Source of the DNA: Acidobacteriota bacterium
GTDB lineage: Bacteria; Acidobacteriota; Terriglobia; Acidiferrales; UBA7541
Assembly: GCA_003154775.1 (NCBI GenBank)
Contig: PMES01000030.1
Span: 1-43,663 of the forward strand
Length of the DNA: 43,663 nucleotides
Direction: 5' to 3'
How positions within the stretch are numbered: the stretch's first letter is position 1; the number at the start of each line of letters is the position of its first letter. The notes under the pieces were generated by a model that was not told the origin of the DNA, made no database searches, and saw only the letters and a program-made list of their open reading frames with translations. Below, piece after piece: positions 1 to 9,583 of the stretch. A program made the translations under genes and the position numbers.

Positions 1-129
1 CTTCGCGAATAAAGCGGGCTAGAGAGCAGGAGTCGCGGCCGTCGGAAAGGCTCTGTACTCAAAAGCCCGGCTGGAACATTGCATACTGACGGGGTCGGGT
101 GCACGTCATCGGTCAGCCAGGAAGTCAAA

Positions 130-402
130 ATGGAAATTACGGATAAGACCATGCAAACGCTCGACGTCACCTGCAATCCGGGAAGCCCACTGGAAAGCCT
201 CTGCGCGCGCGCCTTCGAGCTGGCATGGGCGGACGAAAAGAGCATGGTGAAGACACGGTCGTTCACCGCCATTCCTGCGCATCTCTTGGGAACAACAGTA
301 GGTGTGCGCAAGGGACTCAACCCTGACGCGCCGAAAAATCTGACGCCCGCCGTGGTTCTCTCTCCCGACGGGAACCGCCCGGCGAAAAGGAGAGGTGCTT
401 GA
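130..402 (+). CDS. Small hypothetical protein coupled to the permease
   Basis: An open frame of 90 codons starts at ATG 130, preceded by AGGAAG seven bases upstream. Its TGA stop (400-402) overlaps the TTG start of the permease (399-401), an arrangement typical of translational coupling. The protein is soluble, with no signal peptide or membrane segment, and its C-terminus is basic (PAKRRGA). I do not recognise a family. An in-frame ATG at 79 would add 17 residues but lacks a comparable ribosome binding site. The coupling and the binding site argue that it is a real gene; the lack of any recognisable family keeps this uncertain. The 129 bases before it show no feature. Confidence 0.45.
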   Translation: MEITDKTMQTLDVTCNPGSPLESLCARAFELAWADEKSMVKTRSFTAIPAHLLGTTVGVRKGLNPDAPKNLTPAVVLSPDGNRPAKRRGA

Positions 403-1751
403 GCACGGAGGCCAGCGCCACAAACGCGGGACCTCGCCTGCGGCGCACTCTCACACTTCGAGACCTGATTCTCTACGGCATCATTGTCATTCAGCCCGTT
501 GCGCCGATGTCCGCATTCGGAGTGCTCAGCACGCGCGGCCACGGTCAGGTCGTCACAGCCATACTAATTGCTATGGTGGCCATGCTCTTCACGGGCATCA
601 GCTACGGCAGGATGGCCCGGGCGTATCCCAGTGCCGGCTCGGCGTTCACCTACGTGGCGCAGGAGATCAATCCGGCTGTCGGCTACGTGACCGGATGGTG
701 CATGGTAATGGATTACATGCTCAATCCTCTTATCTGCACGATCTGGTGCGGTGAGCAAGCACACGAATTCGCCCCTGGACTTCCCGTATGGGATTGGAAA
801 ATTTTCTTTGCCGGAGTTTTTACGCTGCTGAACATTCGAGGGATCAAAACTTCGGCACGCGTGAACACCGTCATGGCTGCCGGAATGAGCGCGGTGATCG
901 TCATCGTTTTTGTCGCCGCCATCCGCTACATTCATGGAACTCCGCATGGGGCCGACCCCATCTACTTCACTCGGCCTTTCTATGATCCGGCAACGTTTAC
1001 CTGGGGAAATTTGTTTGGATGCACCTCGATTGCGGTCCTGACTTACATTGGGTTCGATGGCATCTCCACCTTGTCCGAAGAAGCAGAAAACCCGCGCCGC
1101 AACATTATGCTGGCGACGGTTCTCACCTGCGTTGTCATCGGCGCCCTTTCCGCGGCTGAGGTTTACATTGCCCAACTGGTGTGGCCTGCTTCGCAGGCAT
1201 TTCCGAATGAAAACACGGCTTACGTGTTTGCCGCCGCCCGTACCTGGGCACCCCTATTTGGAATTGTGGGCGTCACCTTAATTGTTGCTAATTTTGGCTC
1301 GGGTCTCGGCGCGCAGATCGGCGCCGCCCGATTGCTTTTCGGAATGGGAAGAAGCGAGGCTCTTCCGAAGTCGTTCTTTGGCGCCATCGACGCCAAGCAT
1401 CGCGTTCCCCGAAACAACGTCTTGTTTGTCGGCGCCATCGCGCTCGTTGGGTCGTTCCTCCTTACTTATGATCTTGGACTCAACATGCTCAACTTTGGCG
1501 CGCTCATCGCCTTCATGGGAGTCAATGCTGCCGCGTTTCTTCGGTATTATTGGCGCGCGGAAGAGAAGAAACTGGGCAACCTGATACCACCAATTTTTGG
1601 GTTTATCATCTGCTTCCTGCTGTGGCTGAATCTCAGCCACCCCGCGATGAAAATTGGCTCGGTCTGGATGGCTGTAGGGATCGCCTTCGGCATCTGGAGG
1701 ACAAAGGGCTTCACCAAGCAGCTCTCGTTTGAAGTGCCCCCAGAGGACTAG
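399..1751 (+). CDS. APC-family amino acid permease
   Basis: This 450-residue integral membrane protein belongs to the amino acid-polyamine-organocation (APC) superfamily and should import or exchange an amino acid or amine across the inner membrane. About twelve hydrophobic segments are visible, which is the normal count and length. Family hallmarks are the early GIIVIQPVAPMSAFG segment in TM1, the PSAGSAFTYVAQEINP stretch in TM2-3 and TYIGFDGISTLSEEAENPRR around TM6 and the following loop. The start is TTG 399 with AAGGAGAGG just upstream, overlapping the stop of the preceding small ORF. The substrate cannot be read from the sequence; putrescine and amino-acid permeases share these motifs. 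It ends 551 bases before the next gene. Confidence 0.9.
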   Translation: MSTEASATNAGPRLRRTLTLRDLILYGIIVIQPVAPMSAFGVLSTRGHGQVVTAILIAMVAMLFTGISYGRMARAYPSAGSAFTYVAQEINPAVGYVTGWCMVMDYMLNPLICTIWCGEQAHEFAPGLPVWDWKIFFAGVFTLLNIRGIKTSARVNTVMAAGMSAVIVIVFVAAIRYIHGTPHGADPIYFTRPFYDPATFTWGNLFGCTSIAVLTYIGFDGISTLSEEAENPRRNIMLATVLTCVVIGALSAAEVYIAQLVWPASQAFPNENTAYVFAAARTWAPLFGIVGVTLIVANFGSGLGAQIGAARLLFGMGRSEALPKSFFGAIDAKHRVPRNNVLFVGAIALVGSFLLTYDLGLNMLNFGALIAFMGVNAAAFLRYYWRAEEKKLGNLIPPIFGFIICFLLWLNLSHPAMKIGSVWMAVGIAFGIWRTKGFTKQLSFEVPPED

Positions 1752-2302
1752 GCCTTGCGCGCTTTTGGATTGCATCCCGTTGCCTGCGGCCCGATGATGG
1801 GCACGCGAGGAATGGCGAATGAAAAAACCTGGCGGGAAGCACGGGTTCGGTTCGGGTAGAACGCAGAAGCGCGCTAGGGGATCCATGTCTTGCCCTGCCA
1901 GGACCGTGCGAAATTCCGGCAGAAAGGCTTTTTCAAAGCTCCATTCTGCGCCTCCCCCAACCCGTATTACTCCGGGCGGGTGGGCGCAGCTGTCAAATTG
2001 GAAGTCGCACGCCCTCCCTCTCACCACTCGCTTGTCATGTCAGCGCCTTGCTATCGTATGGGGACCACTTCTGAGTCGCTCCTCCGTCTATTAGTGCCGC
2101 GCATGTCGATGGCGCGTTTCTGCCCCGGTGCGGTCGCTGGTGCAGTTTTTCTCTTCCCTCTCAGAATTCTGCCAGCCCAGCCCTCCGAACGAAATGGCTG
2201 TCCATAGGAGAATGCGATTCATGGGGCTCCCAGTTTAGCGCCCGCCCGCTGCGGCGGGCAATATGATTGCGCGGGAACCCACGGAAGTGTAAGCGAAGCT
2301 GG
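1752..2302. other. Gene-free stretch between permease and DUF1761 gene
   Basis: No convincing gene lies here; the open frames present have no family resemblance, no good ribosome binding sites and overlap one another. The only structure noted is a short GC-rich hairpin at 2244-2259 (six-base arms GCCCGC and GCGGGC around TGCG), about 45 bases beyond the stop of the leftward gene at 2303. No T-run follows it on either strand, so it is at best a weak terminator. Confidence 0.5.
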
Positions 2303-2713
2303 CTACGCGGCTTTCTTCTTCCAGGCACCCAGGATCGCGCCCATCAGAATCAGGCCCGCAAGCGGATAAAACTCATTGATCGCAAACAGCGATTTGGGGC
2401 GCATTTCGTGCATATAAGTTGTGAATGTGATTGGCCCAACAATCCCGACCCACAGGATTACGCCGACGGCCGCTCCGAGACTTGCCGTGTTGGCATTGCG
2501 CCAGTGAATAATCTGCGCCAGCACGTACGCGATCAGGATGCTCAAAACAAAGGAGATGATGTAGGGCAGAACGCGATTCATGCTCTTGGCTTGCTCTTCG
2601 GTCATGTGTTCCAGAGCCATCCACTGCTTGGCAAATAAGGCTCCATACCAGACGGCACCCAGGACCCAATAGGCGATTGCTGCAACAACCACGGCAAGAT
2701 AGTTGGTCTTCAT
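2303..2713 (-). CDS. DUF1761 family membrane protein
   Basis: This small membrane protein of 136 residues has four hydrophobic segments. The N-terminal region carries the YWVLGAVWYGALF signature that is characteristic of DUF1761 proteins, followed by a conserved polar loop around the HMTEEQAKSM stretch. The family has no established function. The chosen start is ATG 2713 because it begins directly before the first membrane segment, as is usual in the family; a start 27 bases upstream (2740) is open but adds only a short polar extension. It is the last gene of the leftward block, about 100 bases after the broken reductase gene. Confidence 0.75.
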   Translation of the reverse strand: MKTNYLAVVVAAIAYWVLGAVWYGALFAKQWMALEHMTEEQAKSMNRVLPYIISFVLSILIAYVLAQIIHWRNANTASLGAAVGVILWVGIVGPITFTTYMHEMRPKSLFAINEFYPLAGLILMGAILGAWKKKAA

Positions 2714-2814
2714 TGCGATTTTTCCCCACGTCGAGCGCACCGCAAGAATTTTGGCCCAAGGGAGGGCGGTGGCGTGTCGGGCAGAGTCTGTAACCGGCCC
2801 GTGACAAAGTCAAG

Positions 2815-3333
2815 CTACTTCACGCGGTAGAAAACCTGGAGCAACCCGCTCGGGTATTGCTTCGACCGCACCAGTTCGAGTTCCGTCTCAGGATAGGGTT
2901 GCGCGAACAGGGCAATGCCGTCGCCCAGCAGGCGTGGATGAATGGATATGCCGATCTCGTTCACGAGGCGCTTTTGCAGGAACTCCCGCACCATCTCTCC
3001 TCCGCCCACCAGCCAGATATCTTTTCCGGGCATGGCGCGCACCGATTCCGCCCAGCTCTCCGGGGGATCGGAGACCACTTCGATGTGTTCTTACTTTCCT
3101 TTTGGCAAAAGGTGCGAGAACACGTAATTCTTCATTCCTGGGAAGAGGGGGCCTGAGGGAGCGAGTTCCACGGCCTTCTGGTAGGTCTTGCGGCCCATCA
3201 CGGCCACATCCACGCTGGCGAAAAACTCTTTCATGCCGTAGTCCTGGTCCATGGAGAGCCAGTCCACGCCGCCGTCCTTGCGGGAAATGTAGCTATCCAG
3301 GTTGGATGCGACAAAATACTTGATTCGCCTCAT
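2815..3333 (-). pseudogene. RibD C-terminal/DHFR-like reductase with in-frame stop
   Basis: Two halves of one reading frame encode a dihydrofolate reductase-like protein of the RibD C-terminal family (YyaP/YwjB type). The first half (3091-3333) starts MRRIKYFVASNLDSYI and contains VAVMGRKTYQ. The second (2815-3090) contains GKDIWLVGGGEMVREFL and LLGDGIALF, the nucleotide-binding and C-terminal signatures. They are in the same frame and are separated by a single TAA at 3091-3093, between LLPKGK and EHIEVVSD, a region continuous in relatives. Without that codon the product would be about 171 residues, the normal size. Either this is a recent nonsense mutation or a base error in the assembly. 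A GTG at 3076-3078 could in principle restart the second half. It lies 18 bases downstream of kdsC. Confidence 0.85.
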
Positions 3334-3351
3334 CGTTCGCAGAGGATATCA

Positions 3352-3921
3352 CTACGCGCGGGCTTTTTCGATCATCTCTTCCCAGATGCCCTTGGACTTG
3401 AGAATCAACTCGACGGCTTCGCGAACCGCGCCGTGGCCGGCGAGAGCGCGCGTAGTATAGTGCGCGATCTCTTTGACGTCGGCGACCGCGTCTCCCACGG
3501 CGACCGCCAGGCCCACGCGCCGCATTAGCGGGATGTCCGGCAGGTCGTCGCCCACAAAAGCGACCGCGGAATCGGCCAAGCCGGATTTCTGCAGAATTTC
3601 TTCGTACGCGGGCAGCTTCACCGGGACTTTCATGTACACATAGTCCATGCGCATTTCGTGGGCACGCCGCAGGAGTGCTGGGCTTTCGCGGCCAGTGATG
3701 CAGCCCGTTTTGAGGCCTGCGGTCTGGGCCAGCGTAAGGCCCTGACCGTCGTGCGCGTCAAACGTTTTGATCTCCAGCGTGGTTCCATCGAGCTGCGAAA
3801 GCAGCGTGACGCCTCCATCGGTCATGGTGCCGTCCACGTCCATGAGCAGCAGCTTGATCTTCGCAGCACGTTTCTTGAGAGCGGGAGAAATCTTCTGGGC
3901 GCGAGCCAATTGGGCCTCCAT
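3352..3921 (-). CDS. kdsC: KDO 8-phosphate phosphatase
   Basis: This HAD-superfamily phosphatase should hydrolyse 3-deoxy-D-manno-octulosonate 8-phosphate to KDO, the third step of CMP-KDO synthesis for lipopolysaccharide. At 189 residues it has the size of the small, cap-less C0-type tetrameric family. HAD motif I is visible as LLLMDVDGTMTDG (nucleophile Asp and acid Asp), then the family motif FDAHDGQGL, motif II in GCITGRES, motif III Lys near MKVPVKLPA, and motif IV in AFVGDDLPDIPLM. The late segment GHGAVREAVELIL is also typical. The start at ATG 3921 leaves a normal N-terminal helix before motif I; the Shine-Dalgarno candidate AAGGAA is somewhat far upstream. It lies in a leftward run with kdsA and kdsD, which supports KdsC over other small HAD phosphatases. 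Confidence 0.93.
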   Translation of the reverse strand: MEAQLARAQKISPALKKRAAKIKLLLMDVDGTMTDGGVTLLSQLDGTTLEIKTFDAHDGQGLTLAQTAGLKTGCITGRESPALLRRAHEMRMDYVYMKVPVKLPAYEEILQKSGLADSAVAFVGDDLPDIPLMRRVGLAVAVGDAVADVKEIAHYTTRALAGHGAVREAVELILKSKGIWEEMIEKARA

Positions 3922-4103
3922 CGGGTGATGAATTCCTTGATTTTAGCAGGAATGAGAGGAGATATCAGATCTCAGCAATCAGCGCCGAGGAAGCAGGCAT
4001 GCGAAGAAGGGTGCGCGGCCAGCCCGAGAAACCAGAGATCGCGGAGAAGACCGATCACGCGAATAGAACGGTAAGAATTCTTTCAGCGAAATGAGAAATC
4101 CGC

Positions 4104-4901
4104 TTAGAACGAGAGGGTCATCACCGCGGCGGATAGATCCATCATCCAGTGAGCCACGATCAACGGGGCAAGTCTTCGCGTGCGCAAGTAAACCACCAAG
4201 AAAACGAGCACGCCGGGAACGAAGGCGAGAAACCTATAGAGAACGAGCCGCAAATCGGGCACGAAAGGAATAAAACTGTGCTGCAACGCCCACCAGAATC
4301 CCACCAGGCAGTAGGGAACCCAGCGATGGCGGGAAAGAGCCGCGAAGCGCGAGGCGAGGTATCCCTGATAGGTGAATTCCTCCGTAACCGACCAGATGGG
4401 CCACCAGATCAGAAGGGAATAGAGAACGCCCCAAAGAGGCAAGTGGCGACCCCAGATTTCTCCTGTGGGGATAGGCGCCTGCCAGGAGTGGTAGACGATC
4501 CAACTGGCCAGGGGTCCTCCCAGCAAGAAAAAAGGAAAGATGAGCAGGAAGCAGGCGATGCCTTTGGGCACGAGCCAGCGAGGCAGAGGCCCGAGGAGAT
4601 CGCGAATGCGAAGGTTTTCGCGCCGGGTTAGAAAAAAGAGACAAGTGAGGCAGCCCACGTCCACGAGCGTGCCCCAGACGGTCCACCAGGCACCAGCGGC
4701 TTGCCATGGAGAAGCGCGACCTTGCAGCCTAAAGAAGGCGGCAAAAAGAGCTTGGCTGAGGAGCATAAACACAATGCGCGCAGGAAGGAAGAGAAGAGGG
4801 GCAGCCCAACGGACTTGTCCGAGACTGACGCGCTTTTCGATTTCCTGAGGGGAGTTCAGGAAGAGAGGAGCGGAAACTGGAGCGCCGGGCAGGGTAGTCA
4901 T
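4104..4901 (-). CDS. CPBP-family membrane protein with altered protease motif
   Basis: This 265-residue membrane protein matches the CPBP (CAAX protease/bacteriocin-processing, Abi) family, whose members are intramembrane glutamic proteases. Around seven or eight hydrophobic segments are visible. Motif 1 reads EEFTYQG, where the family consensus is EExxxRG, so the conserved Arg is Gln. Motif 2 is present as FWWALQH (Phe...His) and motif 3 as HWMMD. The start at ATG 4901 has GGAG six bases upstream. It follows kdsD by 14 bases and precedes kdsC by 182, so it is probably cotranscribed with the KDO genes, although no role in KDO synthesis is known for the family. The Arg replacement leaves catalytic activity open. 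Confidence 0.85.
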   Translation of the reverse strand: MTTLPGAPVSAPLFLNSPQEIEKRVSLGQVRWAAPLLFLPARIVFMLLSQALFAAFFRLQGRASPWQAAGAWWTVWGTLVDVGCLTCLFFLTRRENLRIRDLLGPLPRWLVPKGIACFLLIFPFFLLGGPLASWIVYHSWQAPIPTGEIWGRHLPLWGVLYSLLIWWPIWSVTEEFTYQGYLASRFAALSRHRWVPYCLVGFWWALQHSFIPFVPDLRLVLYRFLAFVPGVLVFLVVYLRTRRLAPLIVAHWMMDLSAAVMTLSF

Positions 4902-4915
4902 GTTTCACTCCGGAA

Positions 4916-5878
4916 CTACATGAGTTCGAGCGTCCAGAGGTCGTGGAGGTGGACAACCCCGACCACCTTTTGCGAGGCGGGGTCGACAACCACGATGGAG
5001 GTGATTTTTTTCTTTTCCATCAGGTTCAGGGCTTCGCTGGCGAGAATCTTTGGACCGATGGTCTGCGGCGTGCGCACCATGCAATCGCCGGCGGTCATGG
5101 CGAGCGTGGCGCCGCCGTGTTTTTCCATCAAGCGGCGAAGATCGCCATCTGTCAGGATACCTGCCAGCTTGCCCTCGGGCGTGGTGACGGTGGTCATCCC
5201 AAGTTTCTTCGCGGACATTTCATGAAACACAGCAGGCATCGACGTATCCGGCGCCACACGCGGCATGGCATCGCCCGAGTGCATCAAATGCTCGACACGC
5301 AGAAGTTTGTTGCCCAGGCGCCCGGCGGGATGCAGCGCCGCGAAATCGTCCGGGCGAAACCCGCGCTTTTCCAGCAGGGAAACAGCAAGGGCATCGCCGA
5401 TGGCCATGGCCACGGTCGTGCTGGCCGTGGGCGCAAGATTCAGCGAACAAGCTTCTTCCTTCACGCTGACGTCCAGCGCCACATCGCTGGCTTCCGCCAG
5501 CGTCGACTTCAGATTCCCGGTGAGCGTGACGATGGCGATCTCCAATCGTTTCAGCGTCTCCAGCAAATTCAGGATTTCCTGCGTTTCGCCGCCGTAGCTG
5601 ATCGCCAGCAGGGCATCGCCCCGCGCCAGCATGCCCAGATCGCCGTGCAGCGCTTCCGCCGGATGCAAAAAGAACGACGGCGTGCCGGTGCTCGAGAGCG
5701 TTCCGGAAATCTTGCGGCCGATGAGCCCGGATTTCCCCATGCCCGTCACAACCACGCGTCCCTTGCAGGCGAAGAGCACTTCGACCGCGCGATCGAACGA
5801 AGCGTCGAGTCGCGCCAGCACGTCCTGGATGGCCTGCGCTTCAATGCGGAGAACGCGGCGCGCGGTTTCCAGGCTCAT
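4916..5878 (-). CDS. kdsD: D-arabinose 5-phosphate isomerase
   Basis: KdsD/KpsF/GutQ-type isomerase interconverts D-ribulose 5-phosphate and D-arabinose 5-phosphate, supplying the sugar used by KdsA. The 320 residues match the family length. An N-terminal SIS domain (about 30-165) shows VVVTGMGKSGLIGRKI, the STGTPSFFLHPAEALHGDLG stretch with the His that relatives use in catalysis, and ISYGGETQEI. The segment ACSLNLAPTASTTVAMAIGD follows, and two CBS domains fill the C-terminal third (about 205-320). The ATG at 5876-5878 overlaps the kdsA stop as ATGA, so the two are translationally coupled, matching consecutive steps of one pathway. Confidence 0.95.
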   Translation of the reverse strand: MSLETARRVLRIEAQAIQDVLARLDASFDRAVEVLFACKGRVVVTGMGKSGLIGRKISGTLSSTGTPSFFLHPAEALHGDLGMLARGDALLAISYGGETQEILNLLETLKRLEIAIVTLTGNLKSTLAEASDVALDVSVKEEACSLNLAPTASTTVAMAIGDALAVSLLEKRGFRPDDFAALHPAGRLGNKLLRVEHLMHSGDAMPRVAPDTSMPAVFHEMSAKKLGMTTVTTPEGKLAGILTDGDLRRLMEKHGGATLAMTAGDCMVRTPQTIGPKILASEALNLMEKKKITSIVVVDPASQKVVGVVHLHDLWTLELM

Positions 5879-6714
5879 GCGTTGCTCCAGCGGCGGACGA
5901 GCGTGGAAAGCTCTTTCAAGCGGGCCAGGAGTTGCGGAAGCTGCGCCAGGGGCAGGGCATTAGGCCCATCGGAAAGTGCGGCGGCGGGATTGTCGTGGGT
6001 CTCAAGGAAAATACCGTCAACGCCAGCGGCCACACCGGCCCGCGCGAGCGGTTCGATGAATTCGGGCTGGCCGCCGCTCGCGTGGCCCTGTCCGCCGGGA
6101 AGCTGTACGGAGTGAGTCACGTCATAGACGACGGGGTAGCCAAGTTTCTGGAGCACCGGGAATGAACGCATATCCACGACCAGGTTGTTGTAGCCGAAAC
6201 TAGCGCCTCGCTCCGTCAAAATAATCTTGGAGTTGCCGGTCGCGACAATTTTCTCGGTGACATTGCCCATGTCCCACGGAGAAAGAAACTGTGCTTTCTT
6301 CACATTGACGATGCGCCCCGTTTTGGCTGCGGCAACCAGCAGATCGGTCTGCCGCGACAGGAACGCGGGGATTTGCAGGATGTCCACCACTTCGGCAGCC
6401 GGCGCGGCCTGTGAAGCATCATGAATATCCGTGAGGATAGGCAAATGCAAATCGCCTTTAATTTTGCCAAGGATGCGCAAGCCCTCCAGCAGTCCGGGGC
6501 CGCGGTAGGACTTAACAGACGAGCGGTTGGCCTTGTCGTAAGAAGCCTTGAAGATGTACGGCACACCCGCATCCGCCGCGATCTTCGCCACGCGTTCCGC
6601 CATCATCCGCGCATGACGTTCGGATTCGATGACGCAAGGTCCCGCAATCAGGAAGAGCGGGTTATTGCCGCCGAGGCGGAGGGAGCCGAGCGAGATTTCG
6701 CGAGTGGTAGTCAT
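5875..6714 (-). CDS. kdsA: KDO 8-phosphate synthase, metal-dependent type
   Basis: KdsA condenses phosphoenolpyruvate with D-arabinose 5-phosphate to give KDO 8-phosphate. The start was placed at ATG 6714, giving 279 residues, because the family begins just before the first strand; the upstream frame runs into the toxin gene and is not KdsA-like. The N-terminal motif reads LIAGPCVIESE. The Cys here is the metal ligand of the metal-dependent class, where E. coli-type enzymes have Asn. The other expected ligands are visible in DVTHSVQ (His), FLETHDNP (Glu and Asp). KANRSS and GPGLLEGLRIL are further family motifs. The gene starts 28 bases after the toxin stop with no clear Shine-Dalgarno sequence and overlaps kdsD by four bases. 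Confidence 0.95.
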   Translation of the reverse strand: MTTTREISLGSLRLGGNNPLFLIAGPCVIESERHARMMAERVAKIAADAGVPYIFKASYDKANRSSVKSYRGPGLLEGLRILGKIKGDLHLPILTDIHDASQAAPAAEVVDILQIPAFLSRQTDLLVAAAKTGRIVNVKKAQFLSPWDMGNVTEKIVATGNSKIILTERGASFGYNNLVVDMRSFPVLQKLGYPVVYDVTHSVQLPGGQGHASGGQPEFIEPLARAGVAAGVDGIFLETHDNPAAALSDGPNALPLAQLPQLLARLKELSTLVRRWSNA

Positions 6715-6742
6715 TCGACAGTTGAAGATAGCATACAGCGCA

Positions 6743-7168
6743 TCAGGGCCTCTCGACCGGGAGAATATGGAACCGGCGCACTCCATTGATACGATATGTA
6801 GCAAAATCGTTCTGGTCGAGCGTGAAGACGGCGGTAATGGCTTCCCTCTCGCCAAGATGGACGAGCGTAGCGTCGGCAAAATCCATCGGGAGATCCTTGT
6901 AGCGGGACATTAGCGCCTGTATGCGATGTAATTCCGAATTGTCGATCGTGGCGAGTACAATCACGCCAGAGTGGACAAGAGTCCAAACGGCCTCCATCTC
7001 TGTGCGCGAGCGGCGAATCAGGTGAAATACTTCGGTTAGCACCGCTTCGGATGTCAGCAGGGGAAGGCGTAGTTGACGAAGCGCATCCGAGCACAGCGCA
7101 TGCCATCTGTCATTCTCGTCTAGTAGTGCGAGTATTGCCCCGGTGTCGACAATGACGTCAGCGGCCAT
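6743..7168 (-). CDS. vapC: PIN-domain toxin (VapC-like)
   Basis: This 141-residue protein is a PIN-domain ribonuclease of the VapC type, expected to cut RNA when released from its antitoxin. The acidic active-site residues are visible: Asp8 in VIVDTGAILALL, Glu46 in LTEVFHL, Asp96/Asp99 in PMDFADATLVHL and Asp118 in FTLDQNDF. The start was set at ATG 7168 because the PIN fold begins immediately after it; the frame is open further upstream but encodes nothing sensible. Its first bases overlap the end of the antitoxin gene by 11, as usual for coupled pairs. It is codirectional with kdsA, which starts 28 bases downstream with no terminator between. Confidence 0.85.
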   Translation of the reverse strand: MAADVIVDTGAILALLDENDRWHALCSDALRQLRLPLLTSEAVLTEVFHLIRRSRTEMEAVWTLVHSGVIVLATIDNSELHRIQALMSRYKDLPMDFADATLVHLGEREAITAVFTLDQNDFATYRINGVRRFHILPVERP

Positions 7169-7439
7169 AGCGGCGGCGAAGGCTCTTACGGATAGTTGCG
7201 GCAGCAGTTTCTGCGCGGCGAGGATTTTTTCCAGCAATAACGCCGATATATCGCTCGGCGGCAGCATGGAGTCTCTTCTGCTCCTCGTCGCCGGCAATCT
7301 CCTGAGCGTTCTTGGCCAGCCATTCGCGTACAGCCATATCCAGGACAGTGGACACGCGTATCTTGCGAACACGGGCAACACGTTCGAGGTCGGTCTTCAG
7401 ACCGGGAGAAAGGCGCCAGCTGTAAACTTCAGATCGCAT
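7158..7439 (-). CDS. Ribbon-helix-helix-type antitoxin
   Basis: This 93-residue basic protein should be the DNA-binding antitoxin of the PIN toxin. The first 35 residues follow the short strand plus two-helix pattern of ribbon-helix-helix proteins (YSWRLSPGLKTDLERV, then RVSTVLDMAVREWLAKNA); the C-terminal half is charged and would wrap the toxin. The start ATG at 7437-7439 sits inside a perfect palindrome and has no Shine-Dalgarno sequence. The distance from the predicted -10 box suggests a leaderless message. The antitoxin-toxin order and overlap are standard for type II systems. The pair sits between pyrG and kdsA, genes that otherwise form a continuous leftward block. Confidence 0.8.
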   Translation of the reverse strand: MRSEVYSWRLSPGLKTDLERVARVRKIRVSTVLDMAVREWLAKNAQEIAGDEEQKRLHAAAERYIGVIAGKNPRRAETAAATIRKSLRRRYGR

Positions 7440-7475
7440 GCACTACAGTGTAGTGCATGCAGCGGTTTTCGCCAA
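7436..7475 (-). promoter_or_regulatory. Toxin-antitoxin promoter with embedded palindromic operator
   Basis: A 25-base perfect palindrome (7436-7460, 12-base arms around the centre at 7448) covers the antitoxin start codon (7437-7439). Reading leftward, a -35 box TTGGCG (7470-7475), a 17-base spacer and a -10 box TACACT (7447-7452) can be drawn, with the -10 box inside the palindrome. The start codon lies eight bases after the -10 box, so transcription probably begins at or next to the ATG. Binding of the antitoxin dimer here would block polymerase directly, the usual autoregulation of such pairs. Confidence 0.7.
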
Positions 7476-7562
7476 GATGTTGTCGAGGCGGCAATGAGGA
7501 GAGCTTCCGGATTGTCGAAAAAACAAGAAAAAGGACAGGGCTGATGAGCCGTTGCCTTGCTG

Positions 7563-9440
<1,878 letters not shown>

Positions 9441-9583
9441 TCATTGGGACGTGCGGTAAGGTCTCTTTAGCGGTGTGTAGGCACAAGGCTAATCCAGCCA
9501 GGGCTTGCGCGTAACGCGGCATGGGTCCGGAAACGTTTATATCCATGGGGCCCTATGGTGGGACTCGCCATGGAAATAAAGCA

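Noticed and set aside
1819-2207. Two overlapping small frames on the + strand between permease and DUF1761 gene
   Set aside because: No ribosome binding site, no family and mutually overlapping; composition does not look coding.
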